Source: Saccharofermentans sp.
GTDB lineage: Bacteria; Bacillota; Clostridia; Saccharofermentanales; Saccharofermentanaceae
Assembly: GCA_024403715.1 (NCBI GenBank)
Contig: JAKSRJ010000012.1
Location: 1 to 62,530 of the forward strand
Direction: 5' to 3'
DNA: 62,530 bases
The translations under genes were made by a program, and so were the position numbers. Shown piece by piece: positions 13,747 to 22,467 of this stretch (positions are counted from its first letter, which is position 1; every line of letters begins with the position of its first letter). The notes beneath the pieces were generated by a model. That model worked only from the letters and a program-made list of their open reading frames with translations. It searched no databases and had not been told where the DNA came from.

Positions 13747-16007
13747 TCCAGGTTAATCCGATAATATTACCTAGCTGGATTGGCAACAAGGCTGTATTCC
13801 AGCAAAATGTTCCTTTTGTAATTGAAGGAACAGCAGCTCCTTCTGCAACTATTACTTTGGAAATTTCCAAAGATCCTACTGATGGACGTAAAGTATCTAA
13901 GCTCGACCAGGAATATGGAGTAATCTTAAGTTTGGAGACAACTACATCTGATAAGGGAAGATTCAGATTTGAGATTCCTGCTTATAAAGCTTCTACTGAT
14001 ACCTACACTTTTGTTTTTAAGTGTTTTGCTAATGTAATAAGTTTTAATGATATTCGATGTGGTGATGTATGGGTATTCTTGGGAAATGACTTTCTTCATG
14101 TTCCTATGAAGAATGCTAATGCTCCTAAGGCTCCACTTAAGCGTCAGGTAATGAGTCATTTACGATTCTTTACACCTTCTCGTGATGGTCTAGAGAATGG
14201 CGAAGAAGATATTGCTTATGAAAAAAAGACTCACTACAAGGATGCTACATGGATTAAGATTACTGATACCAAGGAATTGGCTGAAGTAGCTTCTTCTGCA
14301 TTCTCTTTTGCCTATACTGTTGCTGATCAGGTTAATTATCCAATCGGTGTTGTCGACTTGTCATGTGAGGATTCTACTATCCTCAATTGGATTTCTGATG
14401 ATGTAATCGAAGCTCAGACGGCATTGAAGGATTATCTTGATGAGTTAGGTATCAATACAGATGAAGAGATATATAAATCATTAGTTCGCCGTGATAGAGA
14501 GATTAGAAGAGAGAATAAGCTTAAGACTGATATTACTGAAGGTAAAAAGAATCTTGATTTTGATTTAAAAAAAGACCAAGAGTATGGCGAGATTATGGGT
14601 GAGGCTACAGCTCAGCAGAATATTGACGCTGCAGTCGAGTTAGATTTTCCTGGCTCTAAGAATTCTTCATTCAATAGTGCTGTCAAAATTACCGAGGAAG
14701 AGGCTTCATCTTCTGCTAAGACACTAGACTTTAATATGATGTCTAATATGACTGTTAAGTCTGGAAAGAAGATTGATGATTCAAAGTATATAAAGAAAAA
14801 ATTCAGACCATCAACTCTTTACAAGAGTAAGCTTGCAGCTTTAGAAGGACTAGCAATTAGGGGTATGTGCTTTTCTCCTGAAGAAGAGGAGCAAATGTTT
14901 GGCCGTTACGATCTCCTTATGATGGGATTGCTTGGTACTTTATCTCAGGTGTTTGAACCTAAGGAAGTATTTGATGATAGTTTGATGCCTTCATTCTTGT
15001 TTGTATGTATGCATCCAAGCTGCGTCGATAAGGAATTCCCTTATAAGGTTATTGAGTTTAATGAAGATGTAAGAGCGTTTATGGGAAGGCTTAATATGCC
15101 GTCAGGAATGATCAGTCTTCACGATTTGCTTTTACCTGATAAGACTAAGACTTTCACTCTAGGTGTTAGACTAGCATTAATTGCTTTAGGAAACCACATT
15201 ACACCTAAGATGCCAAAGTCTTGCCCTGAATGTATAGGAGCCCAAAAGGCAGGTAATAAGCTTATCCTTGAATTTGATAACTTAACTGACGGTCTCCGTT
15301 TGGCAGAAGGTCAGACTGAACTAAAAGGCTTTGCTATTTGTGGAGAGGATAGAATATATCTACCGGCTCAGGCACGAATACTACATGGTGTTCGCGTCAT
15401 GGTTTGGAGAGACGATATTGCTGAACCAGTAAGTGTTACTTATGGCTTTACTCCATTCCCTCATGCAGCTACATTTAAAAATCTTAATGACTTGCCTGTA
15501 ATGCCATTCCGCTTTGATAGAGCTCCGTCTTACTATGTACCGGATTTGTTCTTTGCTTCTTGTGATAATCTAGAGTTTGTTGGAAAGAAAGAGTGGGATG
15601 CACCTTTTGAAATGCTTAAGGTTTATCGTAACTTTAAAGGTAATGGCGTAATCTATGCAGATACGCTTAATAAATCTGAAGGTAATGGTTCACTCCATAT
15701 ACGTTATGAGACTGAGAATTCTCTATATGGATTTGAGCCTAATCTAGAATATGCATCACTTATGGGTCCAATTATCATTCGTGGAAAGACTAAGATTTTA
15801 GTTGATGTATTTAACCCTGATACAGTAAAAAAGGAACTCCGTGTTAGTGGTTTTGGTGTGGCCGAGATTAAGCAATCTCTTAATTGGCAGACATTAGAGA
15901 TTAACTGGGCAGGAGAGGGCGATATAGTTCTGGATTCACTTAAATTTTCTATTGCAGATTCACAGCGTAATGGTGAAATCTATATTGATAACATAAGGTT
16001 TTTATAA
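13743..16007 (+). CDS. Sialate O-acetylesterase-like protein lacking the catalytic residues
   Basis: This 754-residue protein starts at GTG 13743 behind GGGAGG. Its layout follows the SASA/SGNH esterases: an N-terminal beta domain (1-100), GDVW at 107-110, a PIGVVDLSCEDSTILNWIS segment, a late LGVRLALIAL helix, and a final beta domain with VTYGFTPFPHAATFKN..LPVMPFRFD. Where active enzymes have GQSNM, this one has GNDFL, putting Asp at the serine position; the DxHP motif reads as LLLPD; and the WYQGE block reads CFSPE. A charged, low-complexity insert occupies roughly 245-350. There is no signal peptide. It is probably a cytosolic pseudoenzyme or binding protein flanked by two regulators. The family call rests on motif alignment by eye. 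Confidence 0.65.
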   Translation: MIQVNPIILPSWIGNKAVFQQNVPFVIEGTAAPSATITLEISKDPTDGRKVSKLDQEYGVILSLETTTSDKGRFRFEIPAYKASTDTYTFVFKCFANVISFNDIRCGDVWVFLGNDFLHVPMKNANAPKAPLKRQVMSHLRFFTPSRDGLENGEEDIAYEKKTHYKDATWIKITDTKELAEVASSAFSFAYTVADQVNYPIGVVDLSCEDSTILNWISDDVIEAQTALKDYLDELGINTDEEIYKSLVRRDREIRRENKLKTDITEGKKNLDFDLKKDQEYGEIMGEATAQQNIDAAVELDFPGSKNSSFNSAVKITEEEASSSAKTLDFNMMSNMTVKSGKKIDDSKYIKKKFRPSTLYKSKLAALEGLAIRGMCFSPEEEEQMFGRYDLLMMGLLGTLSQVFEPKEVFDDSLMPSFLFVCMHPSCVDKEFPYKVIEFNEDVRAFMGRLNMPSGMISLHDLLLPDKTKTFTLGVRLALIALGNHITPKMPKSCPECIGAQKAGNKLILEFDNLTDGLRLAEGQTELKGFAICGEDRIYLPAQARILHGVRVMVWRDDIAEPVSVTYGFTPFPHAATFKNLNDLPVMPFRFDRAPSYYVPDLFFASCDNLEFVGKKEWDAPFEMLKVYRNFKGNGVIYADTLNKSEGNGSLHIRYETENSLYGFEPNLEYASLMGPIIIRGKTKILVDVFNPDTVKKELRVSGFGVAEIKQSLNWQTLEINWAGEGDIVLDSLKFSIADSQRNGEIYIDNIRFL

Positions 16008-16018
16008 GGAGCAGAATC

Positions 16019-16939
16019 ATGTTTGATAAGTTACTTCCAGCGCTTGAAAACAGCATGAAAAATGATTGTGGATCTATGCCGGTTGTTTTTTCTGGTATTG
16101 AACAGATTCGTGAGAAGAAAGAAGCTCCTTCTACTATGTCTGTACACAATACTCATGAGATGTTCTATCTTCGTTCTGGTCGATTGGAATTTATTACAGA
16201 TAATAAAAAGCAGATTATTGAGAGTAATACAGCAGTTATTATTAAGCCTAATGTAGGTCATAAAATTAGAGTAATTTCTCCGACAATAGACACTGTTGCT
16301 TTGTACTTTGGCTTTTCCAAGCCGGTGAATTTTGGTTCTGCTCAGCCTTCGTTAGAAAGTTTTTTGGATTTTGCAGGTAGTGATTCAATAGAAGCATCCG
16401 AGAATTATAAGGCTCAGCCATTTATTGTTATTTCTGGTAGTTATAAGAAGAGTATTAACAATGTAATGGATAGAATCCTTGAAGAAAAAGGGAATGTTGA
16501 TGCAGTTAATCACGAATTAATGATTGAGATTTTGACTGTTGAATTGCTTCTTATTATGTCTCGTGCATTAAAGCATGAATGGGAAGAATCATTGCGTGTA
16601 AAGAATGGTAAGGCTCGTGAACTAGTTAATATAGCCAAAGAGTATATTGATGAAAATTATGAGCGTGGCATTACTGTAGCGGAAACTGCATCTTACGTAT
16701 TTTTAAGTCAGGGTTATTTCACTAGAGCATTTAGAGATGAGTTTGGAGTAAGTCCAATGACTTACCTTATGAAGAAGCGAATTAATAAAGCTTGTGAGTT
16801 ATTATCTAACCCTGAAATTAAGGTTTCAGGTATTGCGTCTCAAGCTGGTTTTTCAAGTCCACAAAGATTTAATGTAGCTTTTAAAAAGCAGATGGGCATG
16901 ACTCCACTTGAGTATCGTAAAATGAATGCTAAGGGGTAA
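16019..16939 (+). CDS. AraC-family transcriptional regulator with cupin domain
   Basis: This is a 306-residue regulator starting behind AAGGAG. The N-terminal cupin (about 40-110) has [13 protein letters not shown] and KPNVGHKI, typical of ligand-sensing AraC proteins. The C-terminal double helix-turn-helix (about 205-303) contains [21 protein letters not shown] and the family signature ending in [10 protein letters not shown]. It lies 11 bases after the esterase-like gene and five bases before folE, so it is inside the same transcript. It presumably responds to a carbohydrate; which promoter it controls cannot be seen. Confidence 0.9.
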   Translation: MFDKLLPALENSMKNDCGSMPVVFSGIEQIREKKEAPSTMSVHNTHEMFYLRSGRLEFITDNKKQIIESNTAVIIKPNVGHKIRVISPTIDTVALYFGFSKPVNFGSAQPSLESFLDFAGSDSIEASENYKAQPFIVISGSYKKSINNVMDRILEEKGNVDAVNHELMIEILTVELLLIMSRALKHEWEESLRVKNGKARELVNIAKEYIDENYERGITVAETASYVFLSQGYFTRAFRDEFGVSPMTYLMKKRINKACELLSNPEIKVSGIASQAGFSSPQRFNVAFKKQMGMTPLEYRKMNAKG

Positions 16940-16944
16940 TTATA

Positions 16945-17562
16945 ATGTACGATTATGAAAACGACTTCCAAATTCCTGAGGAGAGTCGTAAAAATATGGA
17001 TTTACCAGCTTTGGAAAAAGCGGTTAGAGATATTTTAGTAGCTATTGGTGAGAATCCCGAGAGAGAAGGATTGAAGGAGACTCCTAAGCGCGTAGCTAGA
17101 ATGTATGCAGAGGTTTTTTCTGGCCTTCATAGAGATATTAATAAGGATATCAAAATTTTTAATGAGTCTGGTAATGACGAGATGATTTTGATTGGTGATA
17201 TTCCTTTTTATTCAATGTGTGAGCACCATTTGCTTCCTTTCCATGGTAAGTGTCATGTAGTTTATATTCCAAGCGAAGGCAAGATTCTAGGACTATCTAA
17301 GGTAGCTCGTATTGTCGATACTTTATCACGTAAGCCACAGATACAAGAGAGACTTACTAGTGAGATTGCAGACACTATCGTGAATGCTGTAGATGCAAAA
17401 GCTGTATGTGTAGTAATCGAAGCAGAGCATCTTTGTATGACTATGCGAGGAATTCGTAAGCCAGGTTCAAAGACAGTAACATCAGCAATGAGAGGCGGAT
17501 GTAGAACTGACGCTAGAACACGTAATGAAGCTCTCGCTCTCATTAATAGACCAAGGAGTTAA
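16945..17562 (+). CDS. folE: GTP cyclohydrolase I
   Basis: This 205-residue FolE makes 7,8-dihydroneopterin triphosphate from GTP, the first step of folate synthesis. Zinc and active-site segments are intact: [16 protein letters not shown] (Cys and His ligands) and [11 protein letters not shown] (second Cys and catalytic His). GRKTP-like SKVARIVD is also present. AAGGGG precedes the ATG. The gene begins a three-gene folate block (gaps of 2 bases and a 1-base overlap). Confidence 0.97.
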   Translation: MYDYENDFQIPEESRKNMDLPALEKAVRDILVAIGENPEREGLKETPKRVARMYAEVFSGLHRDINKDIKIFNESGNDEMILIGDIPFYSMCEHHLLPFHGKCHVVYIPSEGKILGLSKVARIVDTLSRKPQIQERLTSEIADTIVNAVDAKAVCVVIEAEHLCMTMRGIRKPGSKTVTSAMRGGCRTDARTRNEALALINRPRS

Positions 17563-17564
17563 TC

Positions 17565-18365
17565 ATGTCCTTTAAAGGATTCAATTCATTTAAGAATAAG
17601 TTCATTATATTTGGAATATTAAATGTAACACCAGATTCTTTTTCTGATGGTGGAGATTTTGTTGACGTTAATGTAGCTGTTAATCGTGGACTTGAGATGA
17701 TAAAGGAAGGTGCTGATGTTATTGATATCGGTGGAATGTCCACTCGTCCTGGTTTTTCTGATGTTCCTGTAGAAGAGGAAATCAATCGCATTGTTCCCGT
17801 TATTAAGGGTATCTTGGAGAAAAGCCCTAACGCTATTATTTCAGTTGATACTTTCCGTTCTGTTGTGGCAAAAGCTGCTCTTGATGCTGGCGCTTTAATT
17901 ATTAATGATGTATCTGGCTTAGATGACATAGATATGGCGTCTGTTGTTGCTCAGTATGATGCAGGTCTAGTTTTGATGCGTAATGGATTTGATATGTCTA
18001 TGTCAGGTTTTGAAGAGATACTTAACAATAGTCTTGAGCGCGCTTATAAGGCTGGTATTAGAACTGAAAATATCATATTAGATCCAGGTGTTGGATTTAC
18101 AGAAACACGTGATGAAGATTTGATGCTAATAAATAGTATTCCTGACATTATTGATGGTTTTAATCTTCCTGTATTATTAGGAGTATCTCGTAAGAGAATT
18201 ACGGGTACTTTTTATCCAATCCAAACTGTTGCCAAAGAAAGAGATGGTGCTTCCATAGCTTTGGCCATACTAGGGTTTAATCTTGGTGCCACTGCTTTAA
18301 GAGTTCATGATGTAAAGCAAACAGTTGGAGCTTTAAGAGCTTGGACTTTTGCTGGAGGAATCTAA
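17565..18365 (+). CDS. folP: Dihydropteroate synthase
   Basis: This is a 266-residue TIM-barrel enzyme with GILNVTPDSFSDGG at the N-terminus, ISVDTFR, INDVSGL, DPGVGFTETR and the substrate-binding GVSRKR near the C-terminus, then RVHDVKQT. It joins p-aminobenzoate to the pterin diphosphate. The usual LMH motif reads LMRN and the usual GFGKT reads GFTET, so two commonly conserved positions differ, but the core residues are kept. AAGGAG overlaps the folE stop. Its stop overlaps the next ATG (TAATG). Confidence 0.94.
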   Translation: MSFKGFNSFKNKFIIFGILNVTPDSFSDGGDFVDVNVAVNRGLEMIKEGADVIDIGGMSTRPGFSDVPVEEEINRIVPVIKGILEKSPNAIISVDTFRSVVAKAALDAGALIINDVSGLDDIDMASVVAQYDAGLVLMRNGFDMSMSGFEEILNNSLERAYKAGIRTENIILDPGVGFTETRDEDLMLINSIPDIIDGFNLPVLLGVSRKRITGTFYPIQTVAKERDGASIALAILGFNLGATALRVHDVKQTVGALRAWTFAGGI

Positions 18366-19180
18366 TGCATCACATAGTAATGCGTAATATGAAGTTCTAT
18401 GGATATCATGGATGTCTGGACTTTGAAAAAGAGAATGGTCAGTGGTTTATCATTACTGTAGATATTGCTTGTCCATTTCTACCGGGTTCAGTTACAGATG
18501 AATTGAATGGAACTATTAATTATGCTGACGCTTTCGAGAGAATAAAGAAAATCGCTACTGAGTATAAATTTAATCTTATCGAGAAGTTAGCTAGCGAGAT
18601 AGGAAGATGCATTCTGAAAAACTATAGTTTGGCATCTGAAGTCACGGTTACTGTACATAAGCCGAACGCTCCTGTTGATGGTGAATTTGAATGCATGGAG
18701 ACTTCAATCAATCTTAAGCGCCATAATGCCATAATTAGTTTTGGCAGTAATATGGGAGATAGGGAAGAGATAATTCGTAATGCACTTAGTATACTAAATG
18801 ATAGAGATGACGTTAGTATTAAACGAATATCTTCATTGTATGAGACTGAACCAGTAGGATATGAGAATCAAGCTGATTTCCTTAATGGTGTAGCGGTTAT
18901 CGAGACAATACTAGAACCTCTAGATTTTCTTCATGTATTACAGAAAATAGAACTAGAATTACATCGTGTTAGAACTATTAAAAATGGTCCAAGAACAATT
19001 GATTTAGATGTATTAGAATTTGATGAGATTAAAAGTTATTGTGAAGAGTTAATCTTACCTCATCCTAGAATGCATGAGAGAGCTTTTGTTTTAGTTCCAA
19101 TGAAGGAGCTAGGTCTATATGATTCAGATATTCCTGGCGGTAAGGAAGTTCGCTTTTATAAAGAATTTGGTATGTTATAA
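18365..19180 (+). CDS. folK: Fused dihydroneopterin aldolase and HPPK (FolB-FolK)
   Basis: This is a 271-residue bifunctional protein. Residues 1-120 are FolB, which makes 6-hydroxymethyl-dihydropterin: MKFYGYHGCLDFEKENGQ with the usual Gly-Tyr-His, and INYADAFERI. Residues 125-271 are FolK, which adds pyrophosphate: FGSNMGDR, RTIDLDVLEF and LPHPRMHERAF. All key motifs of both are present. The frame extends to 18341 inside folP, but GGAGGAA at 18354-18360 and the TAATG overlap fix the start at 18365. FolB-FolK fusions are known elsewhere. Confidence 0.95.
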   Translation: MHHIVMRNMKFYGYHGCLDFEKENGQWFIITVDIACPFLPGSVTDELNGTINYADAFERIKKIATEYKFNLIEKLASEIGRCILKNYSLASEVTVTVHKPNAPVDGEFECMETSINLKRHNAIISFGSNMGDREEIIRNALSILNDRDDVSIKRISSLYETEPVGYENQADFLNGVAVIETILEPLDFLHVLQKIELELHRVRTIKNGPRTIDLDVLEFDEIKSYCEELILPHPRMHERAFVLVPMKELGLYDSDIPGGKEVRFYKEFGML

Positions 19181-19215
19181 TTTTGAAGTAAGTTAATGAA
19201 TGGGGAGAAAGATTA

Positions 19216-19662
19216 ATGGCAGAGAATGCTAATTTCCAGGATCCTAATAATCAGGGTGCTAATGGCGGCAATCGTCGTAATAATAACTATCGTAATAGAA
19301 ATCGCGGTAATCGTAATAGAAATCGCAATAACAATAATAAAGAAGGCCGTGAGGCATCGGAAAACAAGCCTGCTAATAGCCAGGTAAATCCTGAGCAACG
19401 TAATAAGAATGCGCAGAATCAGCAGCGTCGTGACAATCGTGATGGTGCAAATAAGCGTAATGATAATCGCCCAAATCGCGATCAGCGTAATAATGAGCGA
19501 CGTAATAACCAGAATCGTCGTCAAGATAGACCTGATTATGCTCCTAAGAAGCTGATTAAGCCAGCTGAGGAGACTCTTGAGGATATCAAGGCTGCTAATG
19601 ACAGAATTGAGAAAGAGATTTGGATTGATATTGCTGAAATCCATACTATTAAGCTCGAATGA
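19216..19662 (+). CDS. Asn/Arg-rich disordered protein upstream of tmk
   Basis: This is a 148-residue, highly basic protein. Residues 15-108 are almost all Asn, Arg, Gln, Asp and Lys in NRN/RNR repeats and must be disordered. The last 40 residues (from APKKLIKPAEETLEDIKAAND) form an amphipathic helix-prone acidic tail. GGGGAGA precedes the ATG. Its stop overlaps the tmk start as ATGA, so it is translated with tmk, holB and ricT. Arg/Asn-rich tails often bind RNA, but no function is known to me. The long antisense frame here is a composition artefact. Confidence 0.75.
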   Translation: MAENANFQDPNNQGANGGNRRNNNYRNRNRGNRNRNRNNNNKEGREASENKPANSQVNPEQRNKNAQNQQRRDNRDGANKRNDNRPNRDQRNNERRNNQNRRQDRPDYAPKKLIKPAEETLEDIKAANDRIEKEIWIDIAEIHTIKLE

Positions 19663-20282
19663 CAAAGGGATTATTCATTACATTTGAAGGTATCGATGGC
19701 TGCGGGAAAAGTACGCAGCTTCGTTTGCTAAAGGAGTTTTTTGACTCCAATAATATTGAGTATGTGGAAGTTCGTGAGCCAGGCGGAACTAAGATAGGAG
19801 AGAAGATTAGAGGTGTTCTTCTTGATAAAAAGAATGATTCCATGGTCCCAATGGCTGAGCTGTTACTATTTGAAGCAGCACGTGCTCAGATTGTAGAAGA
19901 AGTTATTAAGCCATCACTTGCATGTGGTAAGTGTGTAATTTGTGATAGATTCTTTGATTCATCATCTGCATATCAGGGTTATGCTAATGGAATGGGAGCT
20001 CAGCTAGTTTCCTCTATGAACGATATAGCAACAGGCGGACTAAAACCTGATGTTACTTTTTTACTTGATATTGATCCAAAGACAGCTTACGAGAGACGTA
20101 ATAATCGTGGTGAAGAAGAGGATCGTATCGAATTGATGGGTCTAAATTATCAGGATAAAGTTCGTGCTGGATATTTAGAAATTGAAGCCAATGAAGATAG
20201 AGTTGTAAAGATAGATGCAGTAAACTCTCCTGAAGCAATTTTCGCGATTATTAAGGAAAAAGTATGGGATTTAATTGTCTAA
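19659..20282 (+). CDS. tmk: Thymidylate kinase
   Basis: This is a 207-residue dTMP kinase with P-loop EGIDGCGKST at 10-19, VREPGGT (the DRX-type substrate loop) and DRFFDSSSAYQG. It converts dTMP to dTDP in the cytosol. The start overlaps the upstream stop (ATGA) and its end overlaps holB by 19 bases. The tmk-holB-ricT order is the classic Firmicute arrangement (tmk...holB-yaaT). Confidence 0.97.
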   Translation: MTKGLFITFEGIDGCGKSTQLRLLKEFFDSNNIEYVEVREPGGTKIGEKIRGVLLDKKNDSMVPMAELLLFEAARAQIVEEVIKPSLACGKCVICDRFFDSSSAYQGYANGMGAQLVSSMNDIATGGLKPDVTFLLDIDPKTAYERRNNRGEEEDRIELMGLNYQDKVRAGYLEIEANEDRVVKIDAVNSPEAIFAIIKEKVWDLIV

Positions 20283-21286
20283 CAGGACAGGAGGAGATTA
20301 AGTCTCGACTTAGAACCTTAACTAACAGAGGTAACTCTGGATCTTTACTTTTTACAGGTACAGAAGGTATAGGTAAGCATTTATTTGCTCGTGAGACTGC
20401 AAAAGCCTTTTTATGTCAAAATAAGACATCAGATGGCGCATGTAACGAATGTGCTTCATGTAAGTATATTGATGCTGGTACGCATCCTGACTATGTTGTT
20501 GTTGAGCCTACAGAAGGTCGTAAGAACATCAGAATTGCTGATCTACGTGAGATTGTACGAGATGCTGAAGTTAAGCCTCAGATATCATCCACAAAGGTAA
20601 TTGTAATTAACGCAGATAAGATTTCTTTTGACTGTCAAAATCTTCTGCTTAAAACTTTGGAAGAACCATCTGACCATTTAGTGTACATTTTGCTTTGCTC
20701 TGATATGAGCAAGTTGCTACAAACAATTTTATCTCGAGTTACTGAACTTCCGATGAAAGCTTATACAGATGAAGAAATGGAGCGAATACTTTTATCGAAT
20801 TCCTCTGAGACTATAGCAGATGATAAGATTAAATTCTTTTCTTCGTTTTCTTCAAATATTCCTGGTAAAGCGCTTGCTTTGATGGGGGATTCTGAGTTCA
20901 TGGAAGAGCGTGATTATATCTTTGATTTAATTATGCGTATGCCAAGGATAAGATATACTGATATTCTAAGTGATGAATTTAAGTTTTTTAACGATAATAA
21001 GGGTCGAATTGATGAATTATTACTGTTGATGATTTGGACTTTGGGTGATGTTGCTAGTTTAATTGGTTCGCCTAGTCCATCAAATATAAAGAATATTGAT
21101 CGTAAGGATGAATTGGTTCGATTTGTAACTGAAAATGGAGGCATTACTTTACAGAATATAAGTAATGCTGAACGTTCAATTATGGAGTATATAAAGAACT
21201 CTAAGATTAATGCAACTTTTGAGGTAGCGTGTTGTAACATGCTGTTGAGTATATATAAGGAGTTAACAGATGAGAAAAACGGTTAA
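20264..21286 (+). CDS. holB: DNA polymerase III delta' subunit
   Basis: This is a 340-residue clamp-loader subunit. Near the N-terminus are GTEGIGKHLFA, a Walker-A-like loop with His after the Lys so ATP binding is doubtful, as is normal for delta', and a zinc module CQN..CNECASCK. Then come the SRC-region equivalent and KTLEEPSDH. The ATG lies inside tmk and is coupled to it. The product works in loading the sliding clamp with DnaX and HolA. Confidence 0.93.
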   Translation: MGFNCLTGQEEIKSRLRTLTNRGNSGSLLFTGTEGIGKHLFARETAKAFLCQNKTSDGACNECASCKYIDAGTHPDYVVVEPTEGRKNIRIADLREIVRDAEVKPQISSTKVIVINADKISFDCQNLLLKTLEEPSDHLVYILLCSDMSKLLQTILSRVTELPMKAYTDEEMERILLSNSSETIADDKIKFFSSFSSNIPGKALALMGDSEFMEERDYIFDLIMRMPRIRYTDILSDEFKFFNDNKGRIDELLLLMIWTLGDVASLIGSPSPSNIKNIDRKDELVRFVTENGGITLQNISNAERSIMEYIKNSKINATFEVACCNMLLSIYKELTDEKNG

Positions 21287-22127
21287 TGTTATTTTTCGCG
21301 AAGGTGGAAAATCTACAAGATATACCTGTGAAGGAATGGATCTTAAGTGTGGAGATTATGTTATGGCAGAGTACGAAGGTGCTCTTGACCTGGGGCATGT
21401 TGCTGGTATTCCAATGATGCTTGAAGATAGTCTCATAACAGAAGATGTTTTACCTGTATTAAGACTAGCTACTGATAAGGAAATTGAGCGTAGTAAGCTT
21501 AGAATTCAGAAAGAAAAAGAAGCTTTTGATTTATGTAACGAGTTTATCGCTCAGCGTGGACTTGATATGAATCTAGTTGATGCAGTTTTTACTTTTGACG
21601 GAAAGAAAGTTACTTTCTATTTTACTTCTGATAATCGAGTTGATTTCCGCGAACTTGTTAAGGATTTGGTTGCTTGTTTTAGAGCTCGAATTGAACTTCG
21701 TCAAATTGGTTCTCGTGATCAGGCTAAACTTGTTGGTGGCATAGGTATGTGTGGTCGTGAATTATGTTGTTGTACATTCTTATCTAAGTTTGCTCCTGTT
21801 ACTCTTCGTATGGCTCGCGATCAGGGTATGTCTTTAAATCCAGGTAAGCTTAATGGCGCGTGTGGTCGTTTGATGTGTTGCTTGCAGTTCGAGAAAGACG
21901 CGTATGCGGACGCTCGTCGAAGACTGCCAAAGCAGGGAAAGAAAATTAGAACACCAGAAGGTATGGGTGTTGTAGGAGATGTTAACTACGTTGAGGAAAA
22001 GATTACTGTTAGATTTACTGATGGTGAATCTAATACATCTACTGTGTATGAATGGGCCGGACTTGAACCATTAAATCCTGATTTAAGAGGAAATGAGCCC
22101 GTTGTTGATGATAGTGACGATGAGTAA
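21270..22127 (+). CDS. ricT: PSP1-domain protein RicT (YaaT)
   Basis: This 285-residue protein has the PSP1 C-terminal domain and the cysteine pattern GMCGRELCCCTF plus GACGRLMCCLQFE, which in the Bacillus homologue helps bind Fe-S clusters in the RicAFT complex that stimulates RNA maturation. It overlaps holB by 17 bases. The acidic tail (VDDSDDE) is short. RicA and RicF are not in this window. Confidence 0.93.
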   Translation: MRKTVNVIFREGGKSTRYTCEGMDLKCGDYVMAEYEGALDLGHVAGIPMMLEDSLITEDVLPVLRLATDKEIERSKLRIQKEKEAFDLCNEFIAQRGLDMNLVDAVFTFDGKKVTFYFTSDNRVDFRELVKDLVACFRARIELRQIGSRDQAKLVGGIGMCGRELCCCTFLSKFAPVTLRMARDQGMSLNPGKLNGACGRLMCCLQFEKDAYADARRRLPKQGKKIRTPEGMGVVGDVNYVEEKITVRFTDGESNTSTVYEWAGLEPLNPDLRGNEPVVDDSDDE

Positions 22128-22130
22128 ATC

Positions 22131-22158
22131 TTGTTTATTATGCGAAATGTGAGATAAT
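22131..22158 (+). promoter_or_regulatory. Promoter of the ferredoxin gene
   Basis: TTGTTT (22131-22136) and GATAAT (22153-22158) are separated by 16 bases; transcription would start near 22165, giving a leader with GGAGGTG at 22176-22182. Confidence 0.55.
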
Positions 22159-22189
22159 ATTCACGATAACACTTTGGAGGTGAATTAAA

Positions 22190-22360
22190 ATGGCTTATGT
22201 AATTTCTGATTCTTGCTTATCTTGTGGTGCATGTTCTGAGGGTTGCCCAGTTTCTGCAATTTCCGAGGGTGAGACACAGTACAACATTGATTCTGAGGTT
22301 TGCATTTCTTGTGGTGCTTGCACAGAGACATGTCCAGTAGGAGCTATTTCCGAGCAGTAA
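22190..22360 (+). CDS. 2[4Fe-4S] ferredoxin
   Basis: This is a 56-residue clostridial-type ferredoxin. Two clusters are bound by C9, C12, C15, C19 and C38, C41, C44, C48, each set ending in Cys-Pro (SCGACSEGCPV and SCGACTETCPV). It is a low-potential electron carrier of anaerobes, used by pyruvate:ferredoxin oxidoreductase, hydrogenases and similar enzymes. GGAGGTG seven bases upstream fixes the start, and its own promoter and strong terminator make it a single-gene unit. It has C-ending and ACA codons typical of a highly expressed gene. Confidence 0.97.
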   Translation: MAYVISDSCLSCGACSEGCPVSAISEGETQYNIDSEVCISCGACTETCPVGAISEQ

Positions 22361-22382
22361 TTGTTTATTAATTGCTAAATTG

Positions 22383-22413
22383 ACCTGGTGCTATTCGTAG
22401 CACCAGGTTTTTT
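22383..22413 (+). terminator. Rho-independent terminator of the ferredoxin gene
   Basis: ACCTGGTGCTA (22383-22393) pairs perfectly with TAGCACCAGGT (22398-22408) around a TTCG tetraloop, followed by six T residues. Confidence 0.95.
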
Positions 22414-22467
22414 ATTGCTTTAAAATTATGTTAGTATTAGTCAATATCTTGGTTTATTTGGTGACTT

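Noticed and set aside
19213..19665. Long open frame on the reverse strand opposite the Asn/Arg-rich gene
   Set aside because: It encodes an Ile/Leu/Thr-only string produced by the complement of Asn/Arg codons; no ribosome site, and the forward frame fits the operon.
20264..21286. HolB Walker A with His after Lys as a defect
   Set aside because: Delta' subunits commonly do not bind ATP, so a degenerate loop is normal.
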